A stretch of 5,116 nt of DNA from Acidimicrobiaceae bacterium (GTDB taxonomy: Bacteria; Actinomycetota; Acidimicrobiia; Acidimicrobiales; UBA8190): NCBI GenBank assembly GCA_003131945.1, contig PKWD01000105.1, forward strand, positions 1,019-6,134, written 5' to 3'. Below the pieces are notes generated by a model, which worked only from the letters and a program-made list of their open reading frames with translations, was not told the DNA's origin and did no database searches. The position numbers and the translations under genes were made by a program. Shown piece after piece: positions 1-5,116 of the stretch; the stretch's first letter is position 1, and every line of letters begins with the position of its first letter.

Positions 1-1
1 C

Positions 2-517
2 GAAGGGGGCAAGCCGCTCGACAAGCCGGTCGTGAGGATGGCCGCCACCCCTTCGGGCAAGGGCTACTGGCTGGTGGCGTCCGACGGGGGCGTCTTCGGT
101 TTCGGTGACGCCGGCTTCTTCGGGTCGGCGACCGGGTTCGGACCTCCCCAGCAACCCATCGCCGCTTTGGTGCCGTCCACCGACGGTGGCGGCTACTGGC
201 TGCTTCCTACCACCCCGGCCGTGAAGCGGGGGGTTCCCGCATCGAGTGGATTCTCACTGGCCAAGCAGGAGTGGGAGTCGAGCGGTTTCGCCGCCGCCGT
301 GTACCAGTCGGAGATTTGGGAACAGGCCGCCTCCTACCTGAGCCTGGGCGAAAGCGTCGACGGCGGCAACACGTCGGGGTACCCCGCTGCCATCAGCGAG
401 TTGACACAACTGGCATCGATACCGGAAATGGACGTGACTCCCGTGCAAAGCGCCGAGGGCGACGCCGATACCAATTCTCTCGATATCTTCTTCGCCACCC
501 CGTCGTTGAACGAATGA
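2..517 (+). CDS. Surface/secreted repeat protein with [10 protein letters not shown] motifs, 3' part only
   Basis: The reading frame is already open at the left edge (position 2), so the ATG at 32 is very probably internal and the N-terminus lies outside the window; 171 residues are visible. The first part holds one complete and one partial copy of a Gly/aromatic repeat: [20 protein letters not shown] followed by [17 protein letters not shown], then [21 protein letters not shown]. The two copies are about 43 codons apart and share an exact 12-bp direct repeat, GGCTACTGGCTG (62-73 and 191-202). Such repeats resemble beta-propeller-like surface modules that I associate with Acidimicrobiia; that association is from memory. 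After the PTTP linker, the last ~100 residues are a different, repeat-free and probably helical segment ([32 protein letters not shown]), ending FFATPSLNE. No membrane anchor or sorting signal is seen at the C-terminus. The function is unknown. It converges on the minus-strand operon. Confidence 0.8.
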   Translation, partial: EGGKPLDKPVVRMAATPSGKGYWLVASDGGVFGFGDAGFFGSATGFGPPQQPIAALVPSTDGGGYWLLPTTPAVKRGVPASSGFSLAKQEWESSGFAAAVYQSEIWEQAASYLSLGESVDGGNTSGYPAAISELTQLASIPEMDVTPVQSAEGDADTNSLDIFFATPSLNE

Positions 518-845
518 CGATTGTCCGCAAGGGGGCACCGCTCAGGAGGTGAGGATCGGGTTTCGTCCGACGCCGGCGCCTCCCACTCCCATGATCCCGG
601 GTCGCCGCACAACCGGTAGCCGCAGTGGGTTTTCAGGTAGTGGTGCCCGTGGCACGACAGAAACTGAGGGCGAAGGCGACGTCTCAGGGCCCAACCATCG
701 CCACGATCAGGCCAGGCGGGTCCTGGAGGAGCGGGCCACAGGCTCCGCTCACCGGTAGGGGAGATGTTTGCCGGCGTGCGGGGCGGGTACACAGAACGAA
801 ACGGTTTGGGCGTCTCGGACTTCTCGGTCCAACCCCCCCCAGGTC

Positions 846-895
846 GTGAGCGAATGGACGGTCCCCTCCGCGGGCCGTCCATTCGTCTTTCTCAC
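846..895. terminator. Long perfect hairpin, candidate bidirectional terminator
   Basis: CGAATGGACGG (851-861) and CCGTCCATTCG (875-885) are exact 11-base inverted repeats. Three further pairs (862-864 with 872-874, one of them G-U) give a 14-pair stem with a 7-nt loop. On the plus strand it is followed by TCTTTCTC (886-893), a modest U-rich tail. Read leftwards there is no T-run, so termination of the DUF35 transcript, about 95 nt past its stop, would be of the actinobacterial kind without a U-tract. GTGAG (846-850) and CTCAC (891-895) could add an outer 5-pair stem around a bulge. The location between convergent genes supports a terminator, although it lies 330 bp beyond the plus-strand gene. 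Confidence 0.6.
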
Positions 896-954
896 CGCTT
901 GGCAGCTCCGCCGATGCGACTCCCATCACACCCACCGGCGCCGATCCGATGGCC

Positions 955-970
955 GCCCGGAGGGCCGGGC
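955..970 (-). terminator. Short GC hairpin just past the DUF35 stop
   Basis: GCCCGG (955-960) and CCGGGC (965-970) form a perfect 6-bp GC stem with a 4-nt loop, starting 9 nt beyond the stop of the minus-strand DUF35 gene. No U-tract follows on that strand. It could protect or terminate the operon mRNA, but short GC palindromes arise easily by chance in DNA of this composition. Confidence 0.3.
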
Positions 971-979
971 CACCGAGCC

Positions 980-1477
980 TCAGGCCCGCACCCAGAACGG
1001 CAGCGTCTGCTCGCTCCCGTCGGCCCTCACGAACTTCTTGAAGACCACCTCGACCGGCTCCCCGATCCGGATGCTCTCCGGGTCGATCTCGTTGAGCGTC
1101 CCCTCCGGCCCGCTGACCAAGTTGCCCACGAACCGGATGTTCGGGTCCTCCTCGAGACCGACCACGATCACGTTGTAAGGGGCCAGCTCCGAATAGGGGG
1201 CCAGCAACGGCGGGTGCGGGACCACGTAGGACCAGACTGATGCTTTCCCCGACATCGTCGTATACCCCCGGTCGACCGACCGGCACCGCGGGCACATCGG
1301 CCGCGGCGGGTGCCGGAGATGCCCGCAGGAGTTGCACTTCTGGATCCGCAGCTCCCCCTGCGCCGTCCCCTCCCAGAAGAAGGCCCCGTCCTCGTCCCCG
1401 GCGGGCAGGAGGAAACCCTCCACCGACGGACCCAGGTTCGACACATACGCACCCGAAAACGCCGCAGCGTTCGCCAT
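980..1477 (-). CDS. DUF35 zinc-ribbon/OB-fold protein, partner of the upstream thiolase-like protein
   Basis: A complete 165-residue protein with the two-domain DUF35 layout. FFWEG at residues 33-37 is the usual lead-in. A rubredoxin-like zinc ribbon follows with Cys48, Cys51, Cys62 and Cys65 (C-x2-C-x10-C-x2-C, with HPPRPMCPRC around the second pair). An OB-fold of about residues 75-163 (SVWSYVVPHPP, YNVIVVGLEE, GEPVEVVFKKF) ends in FWVRA. In this family the protein acts as a cytosolic accessory subunit: the DUF35 domain of ChsH2 binds and activates the aldolase Ltp2, and BbsA pairs with the thiolase-like BbsB. The start is supported by AGGAGG (complement of 1485-1490), 7 nt before the ATG. 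It lies 46 bp downstream of the thiolase-like gene on the same strand, so the two are almost certainly co-transcribed and make a complex. All four zinc ligands are present. The fold and family are secure; the exact reaction is not. Confidence 0.93.
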   Translation of the reverse strand: MANAAAFSGAYVSNLGPSVEGFLLPAGDEDGAFFWEGTAQGELRIQKCNSCGHLRHPPRPMCPRCRSVDRGYTTMSGKASVWSYVVPHPPLLAPYSELAPYNVIVVGLEEDPNIRFVGNLVSGPEGTLNEIDPESIRIGEPVEVVFKKFVRADGSEQTLPFWVRA

Positions 1478-1523
1478 GACTACTCCTCCTCTACCGAACC
1501 CGACGCTTTACCGACGAAACCCG

Positions 1524-2684
1524 CTACCGACGAAGCAGCAGCGCGCTGGTGGGCACGCCCTCGCCCGACGTCACCAGACATGTCTCGGCTCTCTCCACCT
1601 GCGCCGTCGACGTCCCCCGCATCTGCTTCACGCCTTCGTTGATCAGGTTGAAGCCGTGCACATAGGCCTCCGACAACCCTCCGCCCGATGTGTTCACCGG
1701 CAACGAGCCTTTCCCCCACTCGATGTTGCCGTTGTCCGTGAAGGGCCCCGCCTCCCCCCGCTTGCAGAAGCCGTAGCCCTCGAGCGACAGCAGGATCAGC
1801 GGCGAGAAGGCGTCGTAGATCTGGGCCACCGACACATCGTCGGGACCGAAGTCGGCGTTGGACCACAACCGCTTGGCGCAGGCCCAGGCCGGACCCGTGA
1901 GCGGATCGTCGTTGTAGAAGTTGACCATCGTCTGGTGCTCCGGCGGCAACCCCTGGGCGAACGCATGCACATAGACCGGCGGATGCTTGAGATCACGGGC
2001 CCGCTCGGCCGAGACGATCACACAGGCCAGTGCTCCGTCGGTCTCCAGGCAGTTGTCGAACAGGCACAACGGCTCCGACACCCACCGCGACGCCATGTAG
2101 TCCTCCCGGGACATCTTCTTGGCGTACATCATCGCCTGCGGGTTCATGTTGGCGTGGCCCCGCACGGCCGTGGCCACATTGGCCAGGTGATCCCGGGTGG
2201 CCCCGTAGTCGTGCATGTACCGCCGCGTGAGCATGGCGATCTCGTCCACCGGACGCAGCAACCCCGCCGGCCGCGTCCACTGCCCCGGCACATGCAACTG
2301 CGTCGACGTGTTCGTCCACGGCCGCGGCCCCGAGCCCCGCTTCCGGGCCCGCCAGGCCACCGCCACCTCGGCCTGGCCCGTGGCCACCGCCAACGCCGCG
2401 TGCCCGACCACCCCGCATCCGGCCCCGCCCCCGTAACCGATCTGGGAGAAGAAGGTGATCTCCCCGCAGCCGATGTTCCGGGCGATGTCGACCTCTTCGG
2501 TCGCCTCCATCGTGTACGAGCACAGAGCGTCGACCTCCGACACATCGACCCCGGCGTCGGCGCAGGCGGCCACGATGACCTGGCAGGCCAACTCGGCTTC
2601 GGACGGCTCGAGGTGCTTGACGAATTCCGTCTGGGCGATGCCGGCGATGGCTGTCGCGTCCCTGAATCCGACTGCCGGGCTCAT
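1524..2684 (-). CDS. Thiolase-fold acyl-CoA enzyme of the Ltp/SCP-x type, probable retro-aldolase
   Basis: A complete 386-residue thiolase-superfamily protein of usual length for lipid-transfer-protein (Ltp) type members. The N-terminal half contains AIAGIAQTEF (13-22), ACADAGVDVSEVDAL (40-54) and GYGGGAGCGVVGHAAL (83-98). The C-terminal half contains AQIYDAFSPLILLSLEGYGF (287-306), then NTSGGGLSEAYVHGFN (331-346), where canonical thiolases read GGG-L-S-x-GHP. Counting back from the TGQAEV turn, the position of the acyl-accepting Cys of thiolases is Gly86; the nearest Cys, Cys90, is four residues later. Tyr290 and Tyr341 lie where Ltp2-type aldolases are thought to have catalytic tyrosines. 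A classical thiolytic reaction is therefore unlikely, and retro-aldol cleavage of a beta-hydroxyacyl-CoA with the DUF35 partner is the better guess. The ATG at 2684 is preferred over a longer frame reaching 2780 because of the strong ribosome site and because the extension is low-complexity and runs into the control region. A two-subunit thiolase like BbsAB is an alternative. Substrate unknown. Confidence 0.9.
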   Translation of the reverse strand: MSPAVGFRDATAIAGIAQTEFVKHLEPSEAELACQVIVAACADAGVDVSEVDALCSYTMEATEEVDIARNIGCGEITFFSQIGYGGGAGCGVVGHAALAVATGQAEVAVAWRARKRGSGPRPWTNTSTQLHVPGQWTRPAGLLRPVDEIAMLTRRYMHDYGATRDHLANVATAVRGHANMNPQAMMYAKKMSREDYMASRWVSEPLCLFDNCLETDGALACVIVSAERARDLKHPPVYVHAFAQGLPPEHQTMVNFYNDDPLTGPAWACAKRLWSNADFGPDDVSVAQIYDAFSPLILLSLEGYGFCKRGEAGPFTDNGNIEWGKGSLPVNTSGGGLSEAYVHGFNLINEGVKQMRGTSTAQVERAETCLVTSGEGVPTSALLLRR

Positions 2685-2690
2685 CGCCCC

Positions 2691-2699
2691 ACCTCCTCC
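2691..2699 (-). promoter_or_regulatory. Ribosome binding site fixing the thiolase-like start
   Basis: Read on the minus strand this is GGAGGAGGT, six bases before the ATG at 2684. It is a near-ideal Shine-Dalgarno sequence. It fixes the start there and excludes the 32-codon longer frame beginning near 2780. Confidence 0.85.
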
Positions 2700-2743
2700 C
2701 CCGGCCACGCGTCTCCTGGCGACCGGGCTCCGTTTCGTCCGGC

Positions 2744-2752
2744 ACCGTAGCA
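2744..2752 (-). promoter_or_regulatory. Possible extended -10 promoter for the thiolase/DUF35 operon
   Basis: On the minus strand the bases read TGCTACGGT: a TACGGT hexamer (TANNNT type) preceded by TGN, the extended -10 arrangement. No good -35 hexamer is seen 16-18 bp upstream. Transcription would start near 2737, giving a leader of about 50 nt that includes the strong ribosome site. The palindrome at 2771-2785 would then sit about 34-48 bp upstream of the start. Confidence 0.4.
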
Positions 2753-2770
2753 GCGCCCCCACACCCGCTC

Positions 2771-2785
2771 CTGACGGCACGTCAG
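2771..2785. promoter_or_regulatory. Perfect palindrome, candidate shared operator
   Basis: CTGACG-GCA-CGTCAG is an exact 6-bp inverted repeat with a 3-bp centre, a shape typical of a dimeric repressor site such as those of TetR-family proteins. It lies in the 123-bp gap between divergent operons. Its left arm coincides with the -35 hexamer of the rightward promoter, so binding would block that promoter. It is also close upstream of the leftward -10. No regulator gene is visible in the window and I cannot name the family with certainty. Confidence 0.55.
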
Positions 2786-2799
2786 ATTGCCGTTACGAT
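2771..2799 (+). promoter_or_regulatory. Promoter of the aldehyde dehydrogenase operon, probably leaderless
   Basis: A -35 element CTGACG (2771-2776) and a -10 element TACGAT (2794-2799) are separated by exactly 17 bp, the optimal spacing. The A of the ATG at 2808 lies nine bases past the last T of the -10, which is where transcription would be expected to start. No Shine-Dalgarno sequence precedes that ATG. Together these suggest an mRNA beginning at or next to the start codon, a common arrangement in Actinobacteria. Confidence 0.6.
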
Positions 2800-2807
2800 T
2801 CCCGGCC

Positions 2808-4277
2808 ATGAGCGCAGCGAAGAAGCAAGAGCGCCAACTCCTGATCGGCGGCAAGTGGGTCGACGCTTCCGGCGACCCCTACGAGGTCATCAACCCGGCC
2901 ACCGAAGAGGTGGTCGGGACCGCGCCCCAGGCCACCGTGGCCGATGCCGAAGCGGCCGCCGCCGCCGCTCGCGACGCCCTGCCCGGCTGGTCCGCCACCG
3001 CCCCCGACGAGCGCCTGGCTCTCATGGCCAAGGCGGCCGAGGCCATCCGGGCCAAGGCCGCCGATCTCCTCCCCCTCGTCATCGCCGAGACCGGTGCCAC
3101 CGCCGCCGTCGGCTCCCGCATGCAGGTCCCCGTGGCCGCCGATCGTTTCGCCATGTACTCCCGCGACCTCCGCCATGTGGCCTCCCGGGCCCTGCCCCCC
3201 CAGGTGGCCCAGACGACCCCCCTTGCCCCCGGCGGCCTCATCTCCGGCCTGGCTGTGCGCGCCCCCGTCGGCGTCGTCACCTGCATCACCTCCTACAACT
3301 TCCCCATGGTGAACATGGCCGGCAAGGTGGCCCCGGCCCTGGCCATGGGCAACACCATCGTCGTGAAGCCGGCCCCTCAGGATCCCCTGGCCGTCATCGA
3401 GCTCGTCCGCATCTTGGACGAGGTCGGCTTCCCCCCCGGCGTCGTGAACCTCGTCACCGCCAACGACGCCGCCGCCGCCTCCGCCCTCGTCTCCTCCCCC
3501 GATGTCGACATGGTCTCCTTCACCGGCTCGACCGACGTCGGCATCCGCATCGCGGAGTCCGGCGCCTCCACCATGAAGCGCCTCCTTCTCGAGCTCGGCG
3601 GCAAGGGTGCCTGCCTCGTCTTCGACGACGCCGACGTGGCCGGAGCCGTCGGTTGCATTGGATCCACCTACTCCTTCCATTCCGGTCAGATCTGCACCGC
3701 CCCCACCCGGGCCGTCGTCCAGCGAGCCGTCTTCGACCAGGTCGTCGAGGGCCTCTCCCGCTACGCCGGCGCCCTCACCGTCGGCGACCCCACCGACCCC
3801 AAGACCATCGTCGGCCCCGTCATCTCCGCCGCCCACCGCGCCCGCATCGAGGGTTACATCGCCACCGGTCAGTCCGAAGGGGCCGAGCTCATCGCCGGTG
3901 GCACCCGGCCCGAGAACCTCGACCGCGGCTTCTACGTCGCCCCCACCCTCTTCACCGGCACCAACGACATGGTCGTGGCCCGCGAGGAGATCTTCGGACC
4001 CGTCGTCGTCGTCATCGCCTTCGACGACGAAGAGGAAGGCATCTCCATCGCCAACGACTCCGACTTCGGTCTCTACGACTACGTCTTCTCCGGCGACACC
4101 GCCCGCGCCTTCCGCGTGGCCAAGCTCCTGCGCTCCGGCCATGTCGGCATCAACTCGGCCCAACGCAACCACGAAGCCCCCTTCGGCGGCTTCAAGATGT
4201 CCGGAGTCGGGCGCGACGGCGGTGACTACGGCCTCGAGGCCTACTCCGAGATGCAGTCGATCATCTGGACCGGCTGA
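2808..4277 (+). CDS. NAD(P)-dependent aldehyde dehydrogenase
   Basis: A complete 489-residue ALDH-superfamily enzyme of normal length, which oxidises an aldehyde to its acid in the cytosol. Landmarks in order: INPATEEVVG (29-37), the active-site Asn in TSYNFPM (Asn164), the cofactor Lys187 in KPAPQDPL, FTGSTDVG (238-245) of the nucleotide-binding loop, the general base Glu262 in LELGGKG, the nucleophile Cys296 in FHSGQICTAPTR, EEIFGP (393-398, Glu394) and the C-terminal GGFKMSGVGRDGG. All catalytic residues are present. The Glu that follows the cofactor Lys in NAD-specific enzymes (KPAEQ) is Pro190 here, so cofactor preference is uncertain. The ATG at 2808 is chosen over an in-frame TTG at 2787 because the TTG lies upstream of the predicted -10 box. 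It is divergent from the thiolase/DUF35 operon, suggesting that it oxidises an aldehyde made by that pair, which is an inference. It probably shares an mRNA with the amidohydrolase 46 bp downstream. Substrate unknown. Confidence 0.95.
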   Translation: MSAAKKQERQLLIGGKWVDASGDPYEVINPATEEVVGTAPQATVADAEAAAAAARDALPGWSATAPDERLALMAKAAEAIRAKAADLLPLVIAETGATAAVGSRMQVPVAADRFAMYSRDLRHVASRALPPQVAQTTPLAPGGLISGLAVRAPVGVVTCITSYNFPMVNMAGKVAPALAMGNTIVVKPAPQDPLAVIELVRILDEVGFPPGVVNLVTANDAAAASALVSSPDVDMVSFTGSTDVGIRIAESGASTMKRLLLELGGKGACLVFDDADVAGAVGCIGSTYSFHSGQICTAPTRAVVQRAVFDQVVEGLSRYAGALTVGDPTDPKTIVGPVISAAHRARIEGYIATGQSEGAELIAGGTRPENLDRGFYVAPTLFTGTNDMVVAREEIFGPVVVVIAFDDEEEGISIANDSDFGLYDYVFSGDTARAFRVAKLLRSGHVGINSAQRNHEAPFGGFKMSGVGRDGGDYGLEAYSEMQSIIWTG

Positions 4278-4312
4278 ACCCGGTCGGCGTCGCAGCCCCA
4301 ACGAACGAGAAC

Positions 4313-4319
4313 AGAGGAG
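4313..4319 (+). promoter_or_regulatory. Ribosome binding site for the amidohydrolase GTG start
   Basis: AGAGGAG ends four bases before the GTG at 4324. It supports the GTG as the start, since the first in-frame ATG (4348) has no such site and would cut into the conserved N-terminal strand. Confidence 0.7.
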
Positions 4320-4323
4320 ACAC

Positions 4324-5116
4324 GTGAGCACCTACGACCTGGCCATCATGGGCGGCATCGTCGTGGACGGCACCGGCCTGGCCCGGCGTCGCGGCGACAT
4401 CGCCGTGAAGGACGGACGGGTGGCGAAGGTGGGCTTCGTGAACCCCGACGACGCCGACAGTGTGATCGACGCCGACGGTCTGCACGTGGCCCCCGGCATC
4501 GTCGACGCCCACACCCACTACGACCCCCAGCTCACCTTCGAGCCCCACGCCACCTCCTCCTGCTACCACGGTGTCACCACCGTCCTGGCCGGCAACTGCG
4601 GCTTCTCGGTGGCCCCGAACCGGCCCGACCAGCGCGACTACCTGGCCCGGATGTTCGCCAAGGTCGAGGGGATGTCGCCCGTGGCCCTGTCGGCGGTCAA
4701 GTGGGACTTCGAATCGTTCCCCGAGTACCTGGAACGCCGCACCGGCACCATCGGCGTGAACATGGCCTCCTACATCGGCCACTCGGCCGTCCGCCGCACC
4801 GTCATGGGCGAGGCCGGGTCCGAGCGTGAAGCGACCGAGGCCGAGATCGAGCAGATGCGGGTCGTCGTGGCCGAGGCCATGGAGGCCGGCGCCGCCGGCT
4901 TCTCGTCATCGCATGGCCCCACCCAGCTCGACGGGGAGGACAAGCCCGTCCCCTCCCGGTTCTCGTCCCTGGCCGAGCTCGAGGTCCTCGTCGGTGAAGC
5001 GGGCCAGCACCGGGGCGGCTCCATCTCCTATCTCCACCGCTCGGCCATCGGCGGCCTCGACCAGGCCGACCACGTCGGGCTGCAGGGTGTCGTTGTCGGC
5101 GATCACCTCGAGCTTG
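4324..5116 (+). CDS. Amidohydrolase, N-acyl-D-amino-acid deacylase family, 5' part only
   Basis: The frame starts at GTG 4324 and stays open to the right edge, showing 264 residues; family members are usually above 500, so about half is missing. The N-terminus is the amidohydrolase beta-sandwich strand (YDLAIMGGIVVDGTG, residues 4-18; DIAVKDGRVAKVG, 25-37), leading to APGIVDAHTHYD (56-67) with the metal-binding His63-x-His65. GNCGFS (90-95) supplies Cys92, equivalent to the metal-bridging Cys of D-aminoacylase. GHSAVRR (152-158) and GFSSSHGPTQ (192-201) are further family landmarks. Characterised members hydrolyse the amide bond of N-acyl-D-amino acids in the cytosol; many actinobacterial homologues are uncharacterised. 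It follows the aldehyde dehydrogenase by 46 bp on the same strand, so co-transcription is likely. The last 13 or so codons (from about 5074) look less like the family than the rest. Specificity cannot be assigned: the second-half metal ligands are outside the window. Confidence 0.88.
   Translation, partial: MSTYDLAIMGGIVVDGTGLARRRGDIAVKDGRVAKVGFVNPDDADSVIDADGLHVAPGIVDAHTHYDPQLTFEPHATSSCYHGVTTVLAGNCGFSVAPNRPDQRDYLARMFAKVEGMSPVALSAVKWDFESFPEYLERRTGTIGVNMASYIGHSAVRRTVMGEAGSEREATEAEIEQMRVVVAEAMEAGAAGFSSSHGPTQLDGEDKPVPSRFSSLAELEVLVGEAGQHRGGSISYLHRSAIGGLDQADHVGLQGVVVGDHLEL

Larger units (their letters stand above)
518..979. other. Convergent intergenic region without a convincing gene
   Basis: These 462 bp separate the stop codons of two convergent genes. 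The open frames here are short, rich in Arg/Pro/Gly and lack recognisable motifs or the C/G-ending codon pattern of the neighbours, so I call none of them a gene. An AGGAGG at 544-549 overlaps a GTG at 549, but the 69-residue product looks non-coding. I find no tRNA T-loop pattern, riboswitch core or transposon end. Recognisable structure is limited to the hairpins at 851-885 and 955-970, a weak CTGAG/CTCAG pair near 664-690, and a run of eight C at 833-840. Confidence 0.6.

Noticed and set aside
549..758. 69-codon GTG frame behind AGGAGG
   Set aside because: The Shine-Dalgarno sequence overlaps the start codon, and the product is Arg/Gly/Thr-rich with no coding-like codon pattern.
833..840. 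Run of eight C as a phase-variation tract
   Set aside because: It is in non-coding sequence, not in a promoter I can identify; at most a sequencing-error hotspot.
1332..2750. 472-codon plus-strand open frame over the thiolase-like gene
   Set aside because: Same phase effect; an Arg/His/Pro-rich product without motifs, opposite a gene with clear family signatures and ribosome sites.
2685..2780. N-terminal extension of the thiolase-like protein to 418 residues
   Set aside because: It bypasses the strong ribosome site at 2691-2699, is low-complexity, and would start within the operator/promoter region.
2855..4225. 456-codon Arg/Pro-rich frame inside the aldehyde dehydrogenase
   Set aside because: A shifted reading of GC-rich codons; no start context and no domain.
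2793..4331. 512-codon open frame antisense to the aldehyde dehydrogenase
   Set aside because: Its codons are the exact complements of the sense codons, so it stays open only because the gene uses no TTA, CTA or TCA. The product is low-complexity Gly/Asp/Val.
4977..5113. Inverted 9-bp repeat GCTCGAGGT near the right edge
   Set aside because: Short, contains the palindrome CTCGAG, lies within coding sequence and has no flanking symmetry; probably chance.

Overview
The window is high-GC DNA with strongly C/G-ending codons and actinobacterial-looking promoters and ribosome binding sites. The first gene carries [21 protein letters not shown] repeats, which I associate with surface proteins of Acidimicrobiia. 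An uncultured or environmental actinobacterium, probably Acidimicrobiia, is the best guess; no rRNA or other taxonomic marker is present.

Layout. (1) Positions 2-517, plus strand: the 3' end of a secreted or surface repeat protein, cut by the left edge. (2) Positions 518-979: a 462-bp gap between convergent genes with no convincing gene. It holds a long perfect hairpin (851-885, possibly extended to 846-895), the best terminator candidate, and a short GC hairpin (955-970) just past the DUF35 gene. (3) Positions 980-2684, minus strand: a two-gene operon in which a thiolase-fold (Ltp/SCP-x-like) protein is followed 46 bp later by a DUF35 zinc-ribbon/OB-fold protein. (4) Positions 2685-2807: a 123-bp divergent control region with a perfect 6-3-6 palindrome, a strong rightward promoter that appears to give a leaderless mRNA, and a possible extended -10 leftward promoter. 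(5) Positions 2808-5116, plus strand: a complete aldehyde dehydrogenase, then after 46 bp the first 264 codons of an amidohydrolase of the N-acyl-D-amino-acid deacylase type, cut by the right edge.

Working together. Thiolase-fold plus DUF35 pairs form acyl-CoA C-C bond-cleaving complexes: steroid side-chain retro-aldolases such as Ltp2-ChsH2(DUF35), or two-subunit thiolases such as BbsAB. Here the residue where thiolases carry their acyl-accepting Cys appears to be Gly, while Tyr residues lie in the YDAF and GGGLSEAY motifs, so a retro-aldolase is more likely than a classical thiolase. A retro-aldolase can release an aldehyde, and a divergently transcribed aldehyde dehydrogenase sharing the same control region fits oxidation of that aldehyde. 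This resembles in logic the steroid aldolase/aldehyde dehydrogenase step (Sal/Sad) of bile-acid side-chain degradation. The substrate cannot be read from the sequence. The role of the amidohydrolase in such a pathway is open.

The window looks like ordinary catabolic chromosome. I see no mobile element, CRISPR array, tRNA or rRNA. The points most worth a second look are the control region and the predicted aldolase/dehydrogenase module.
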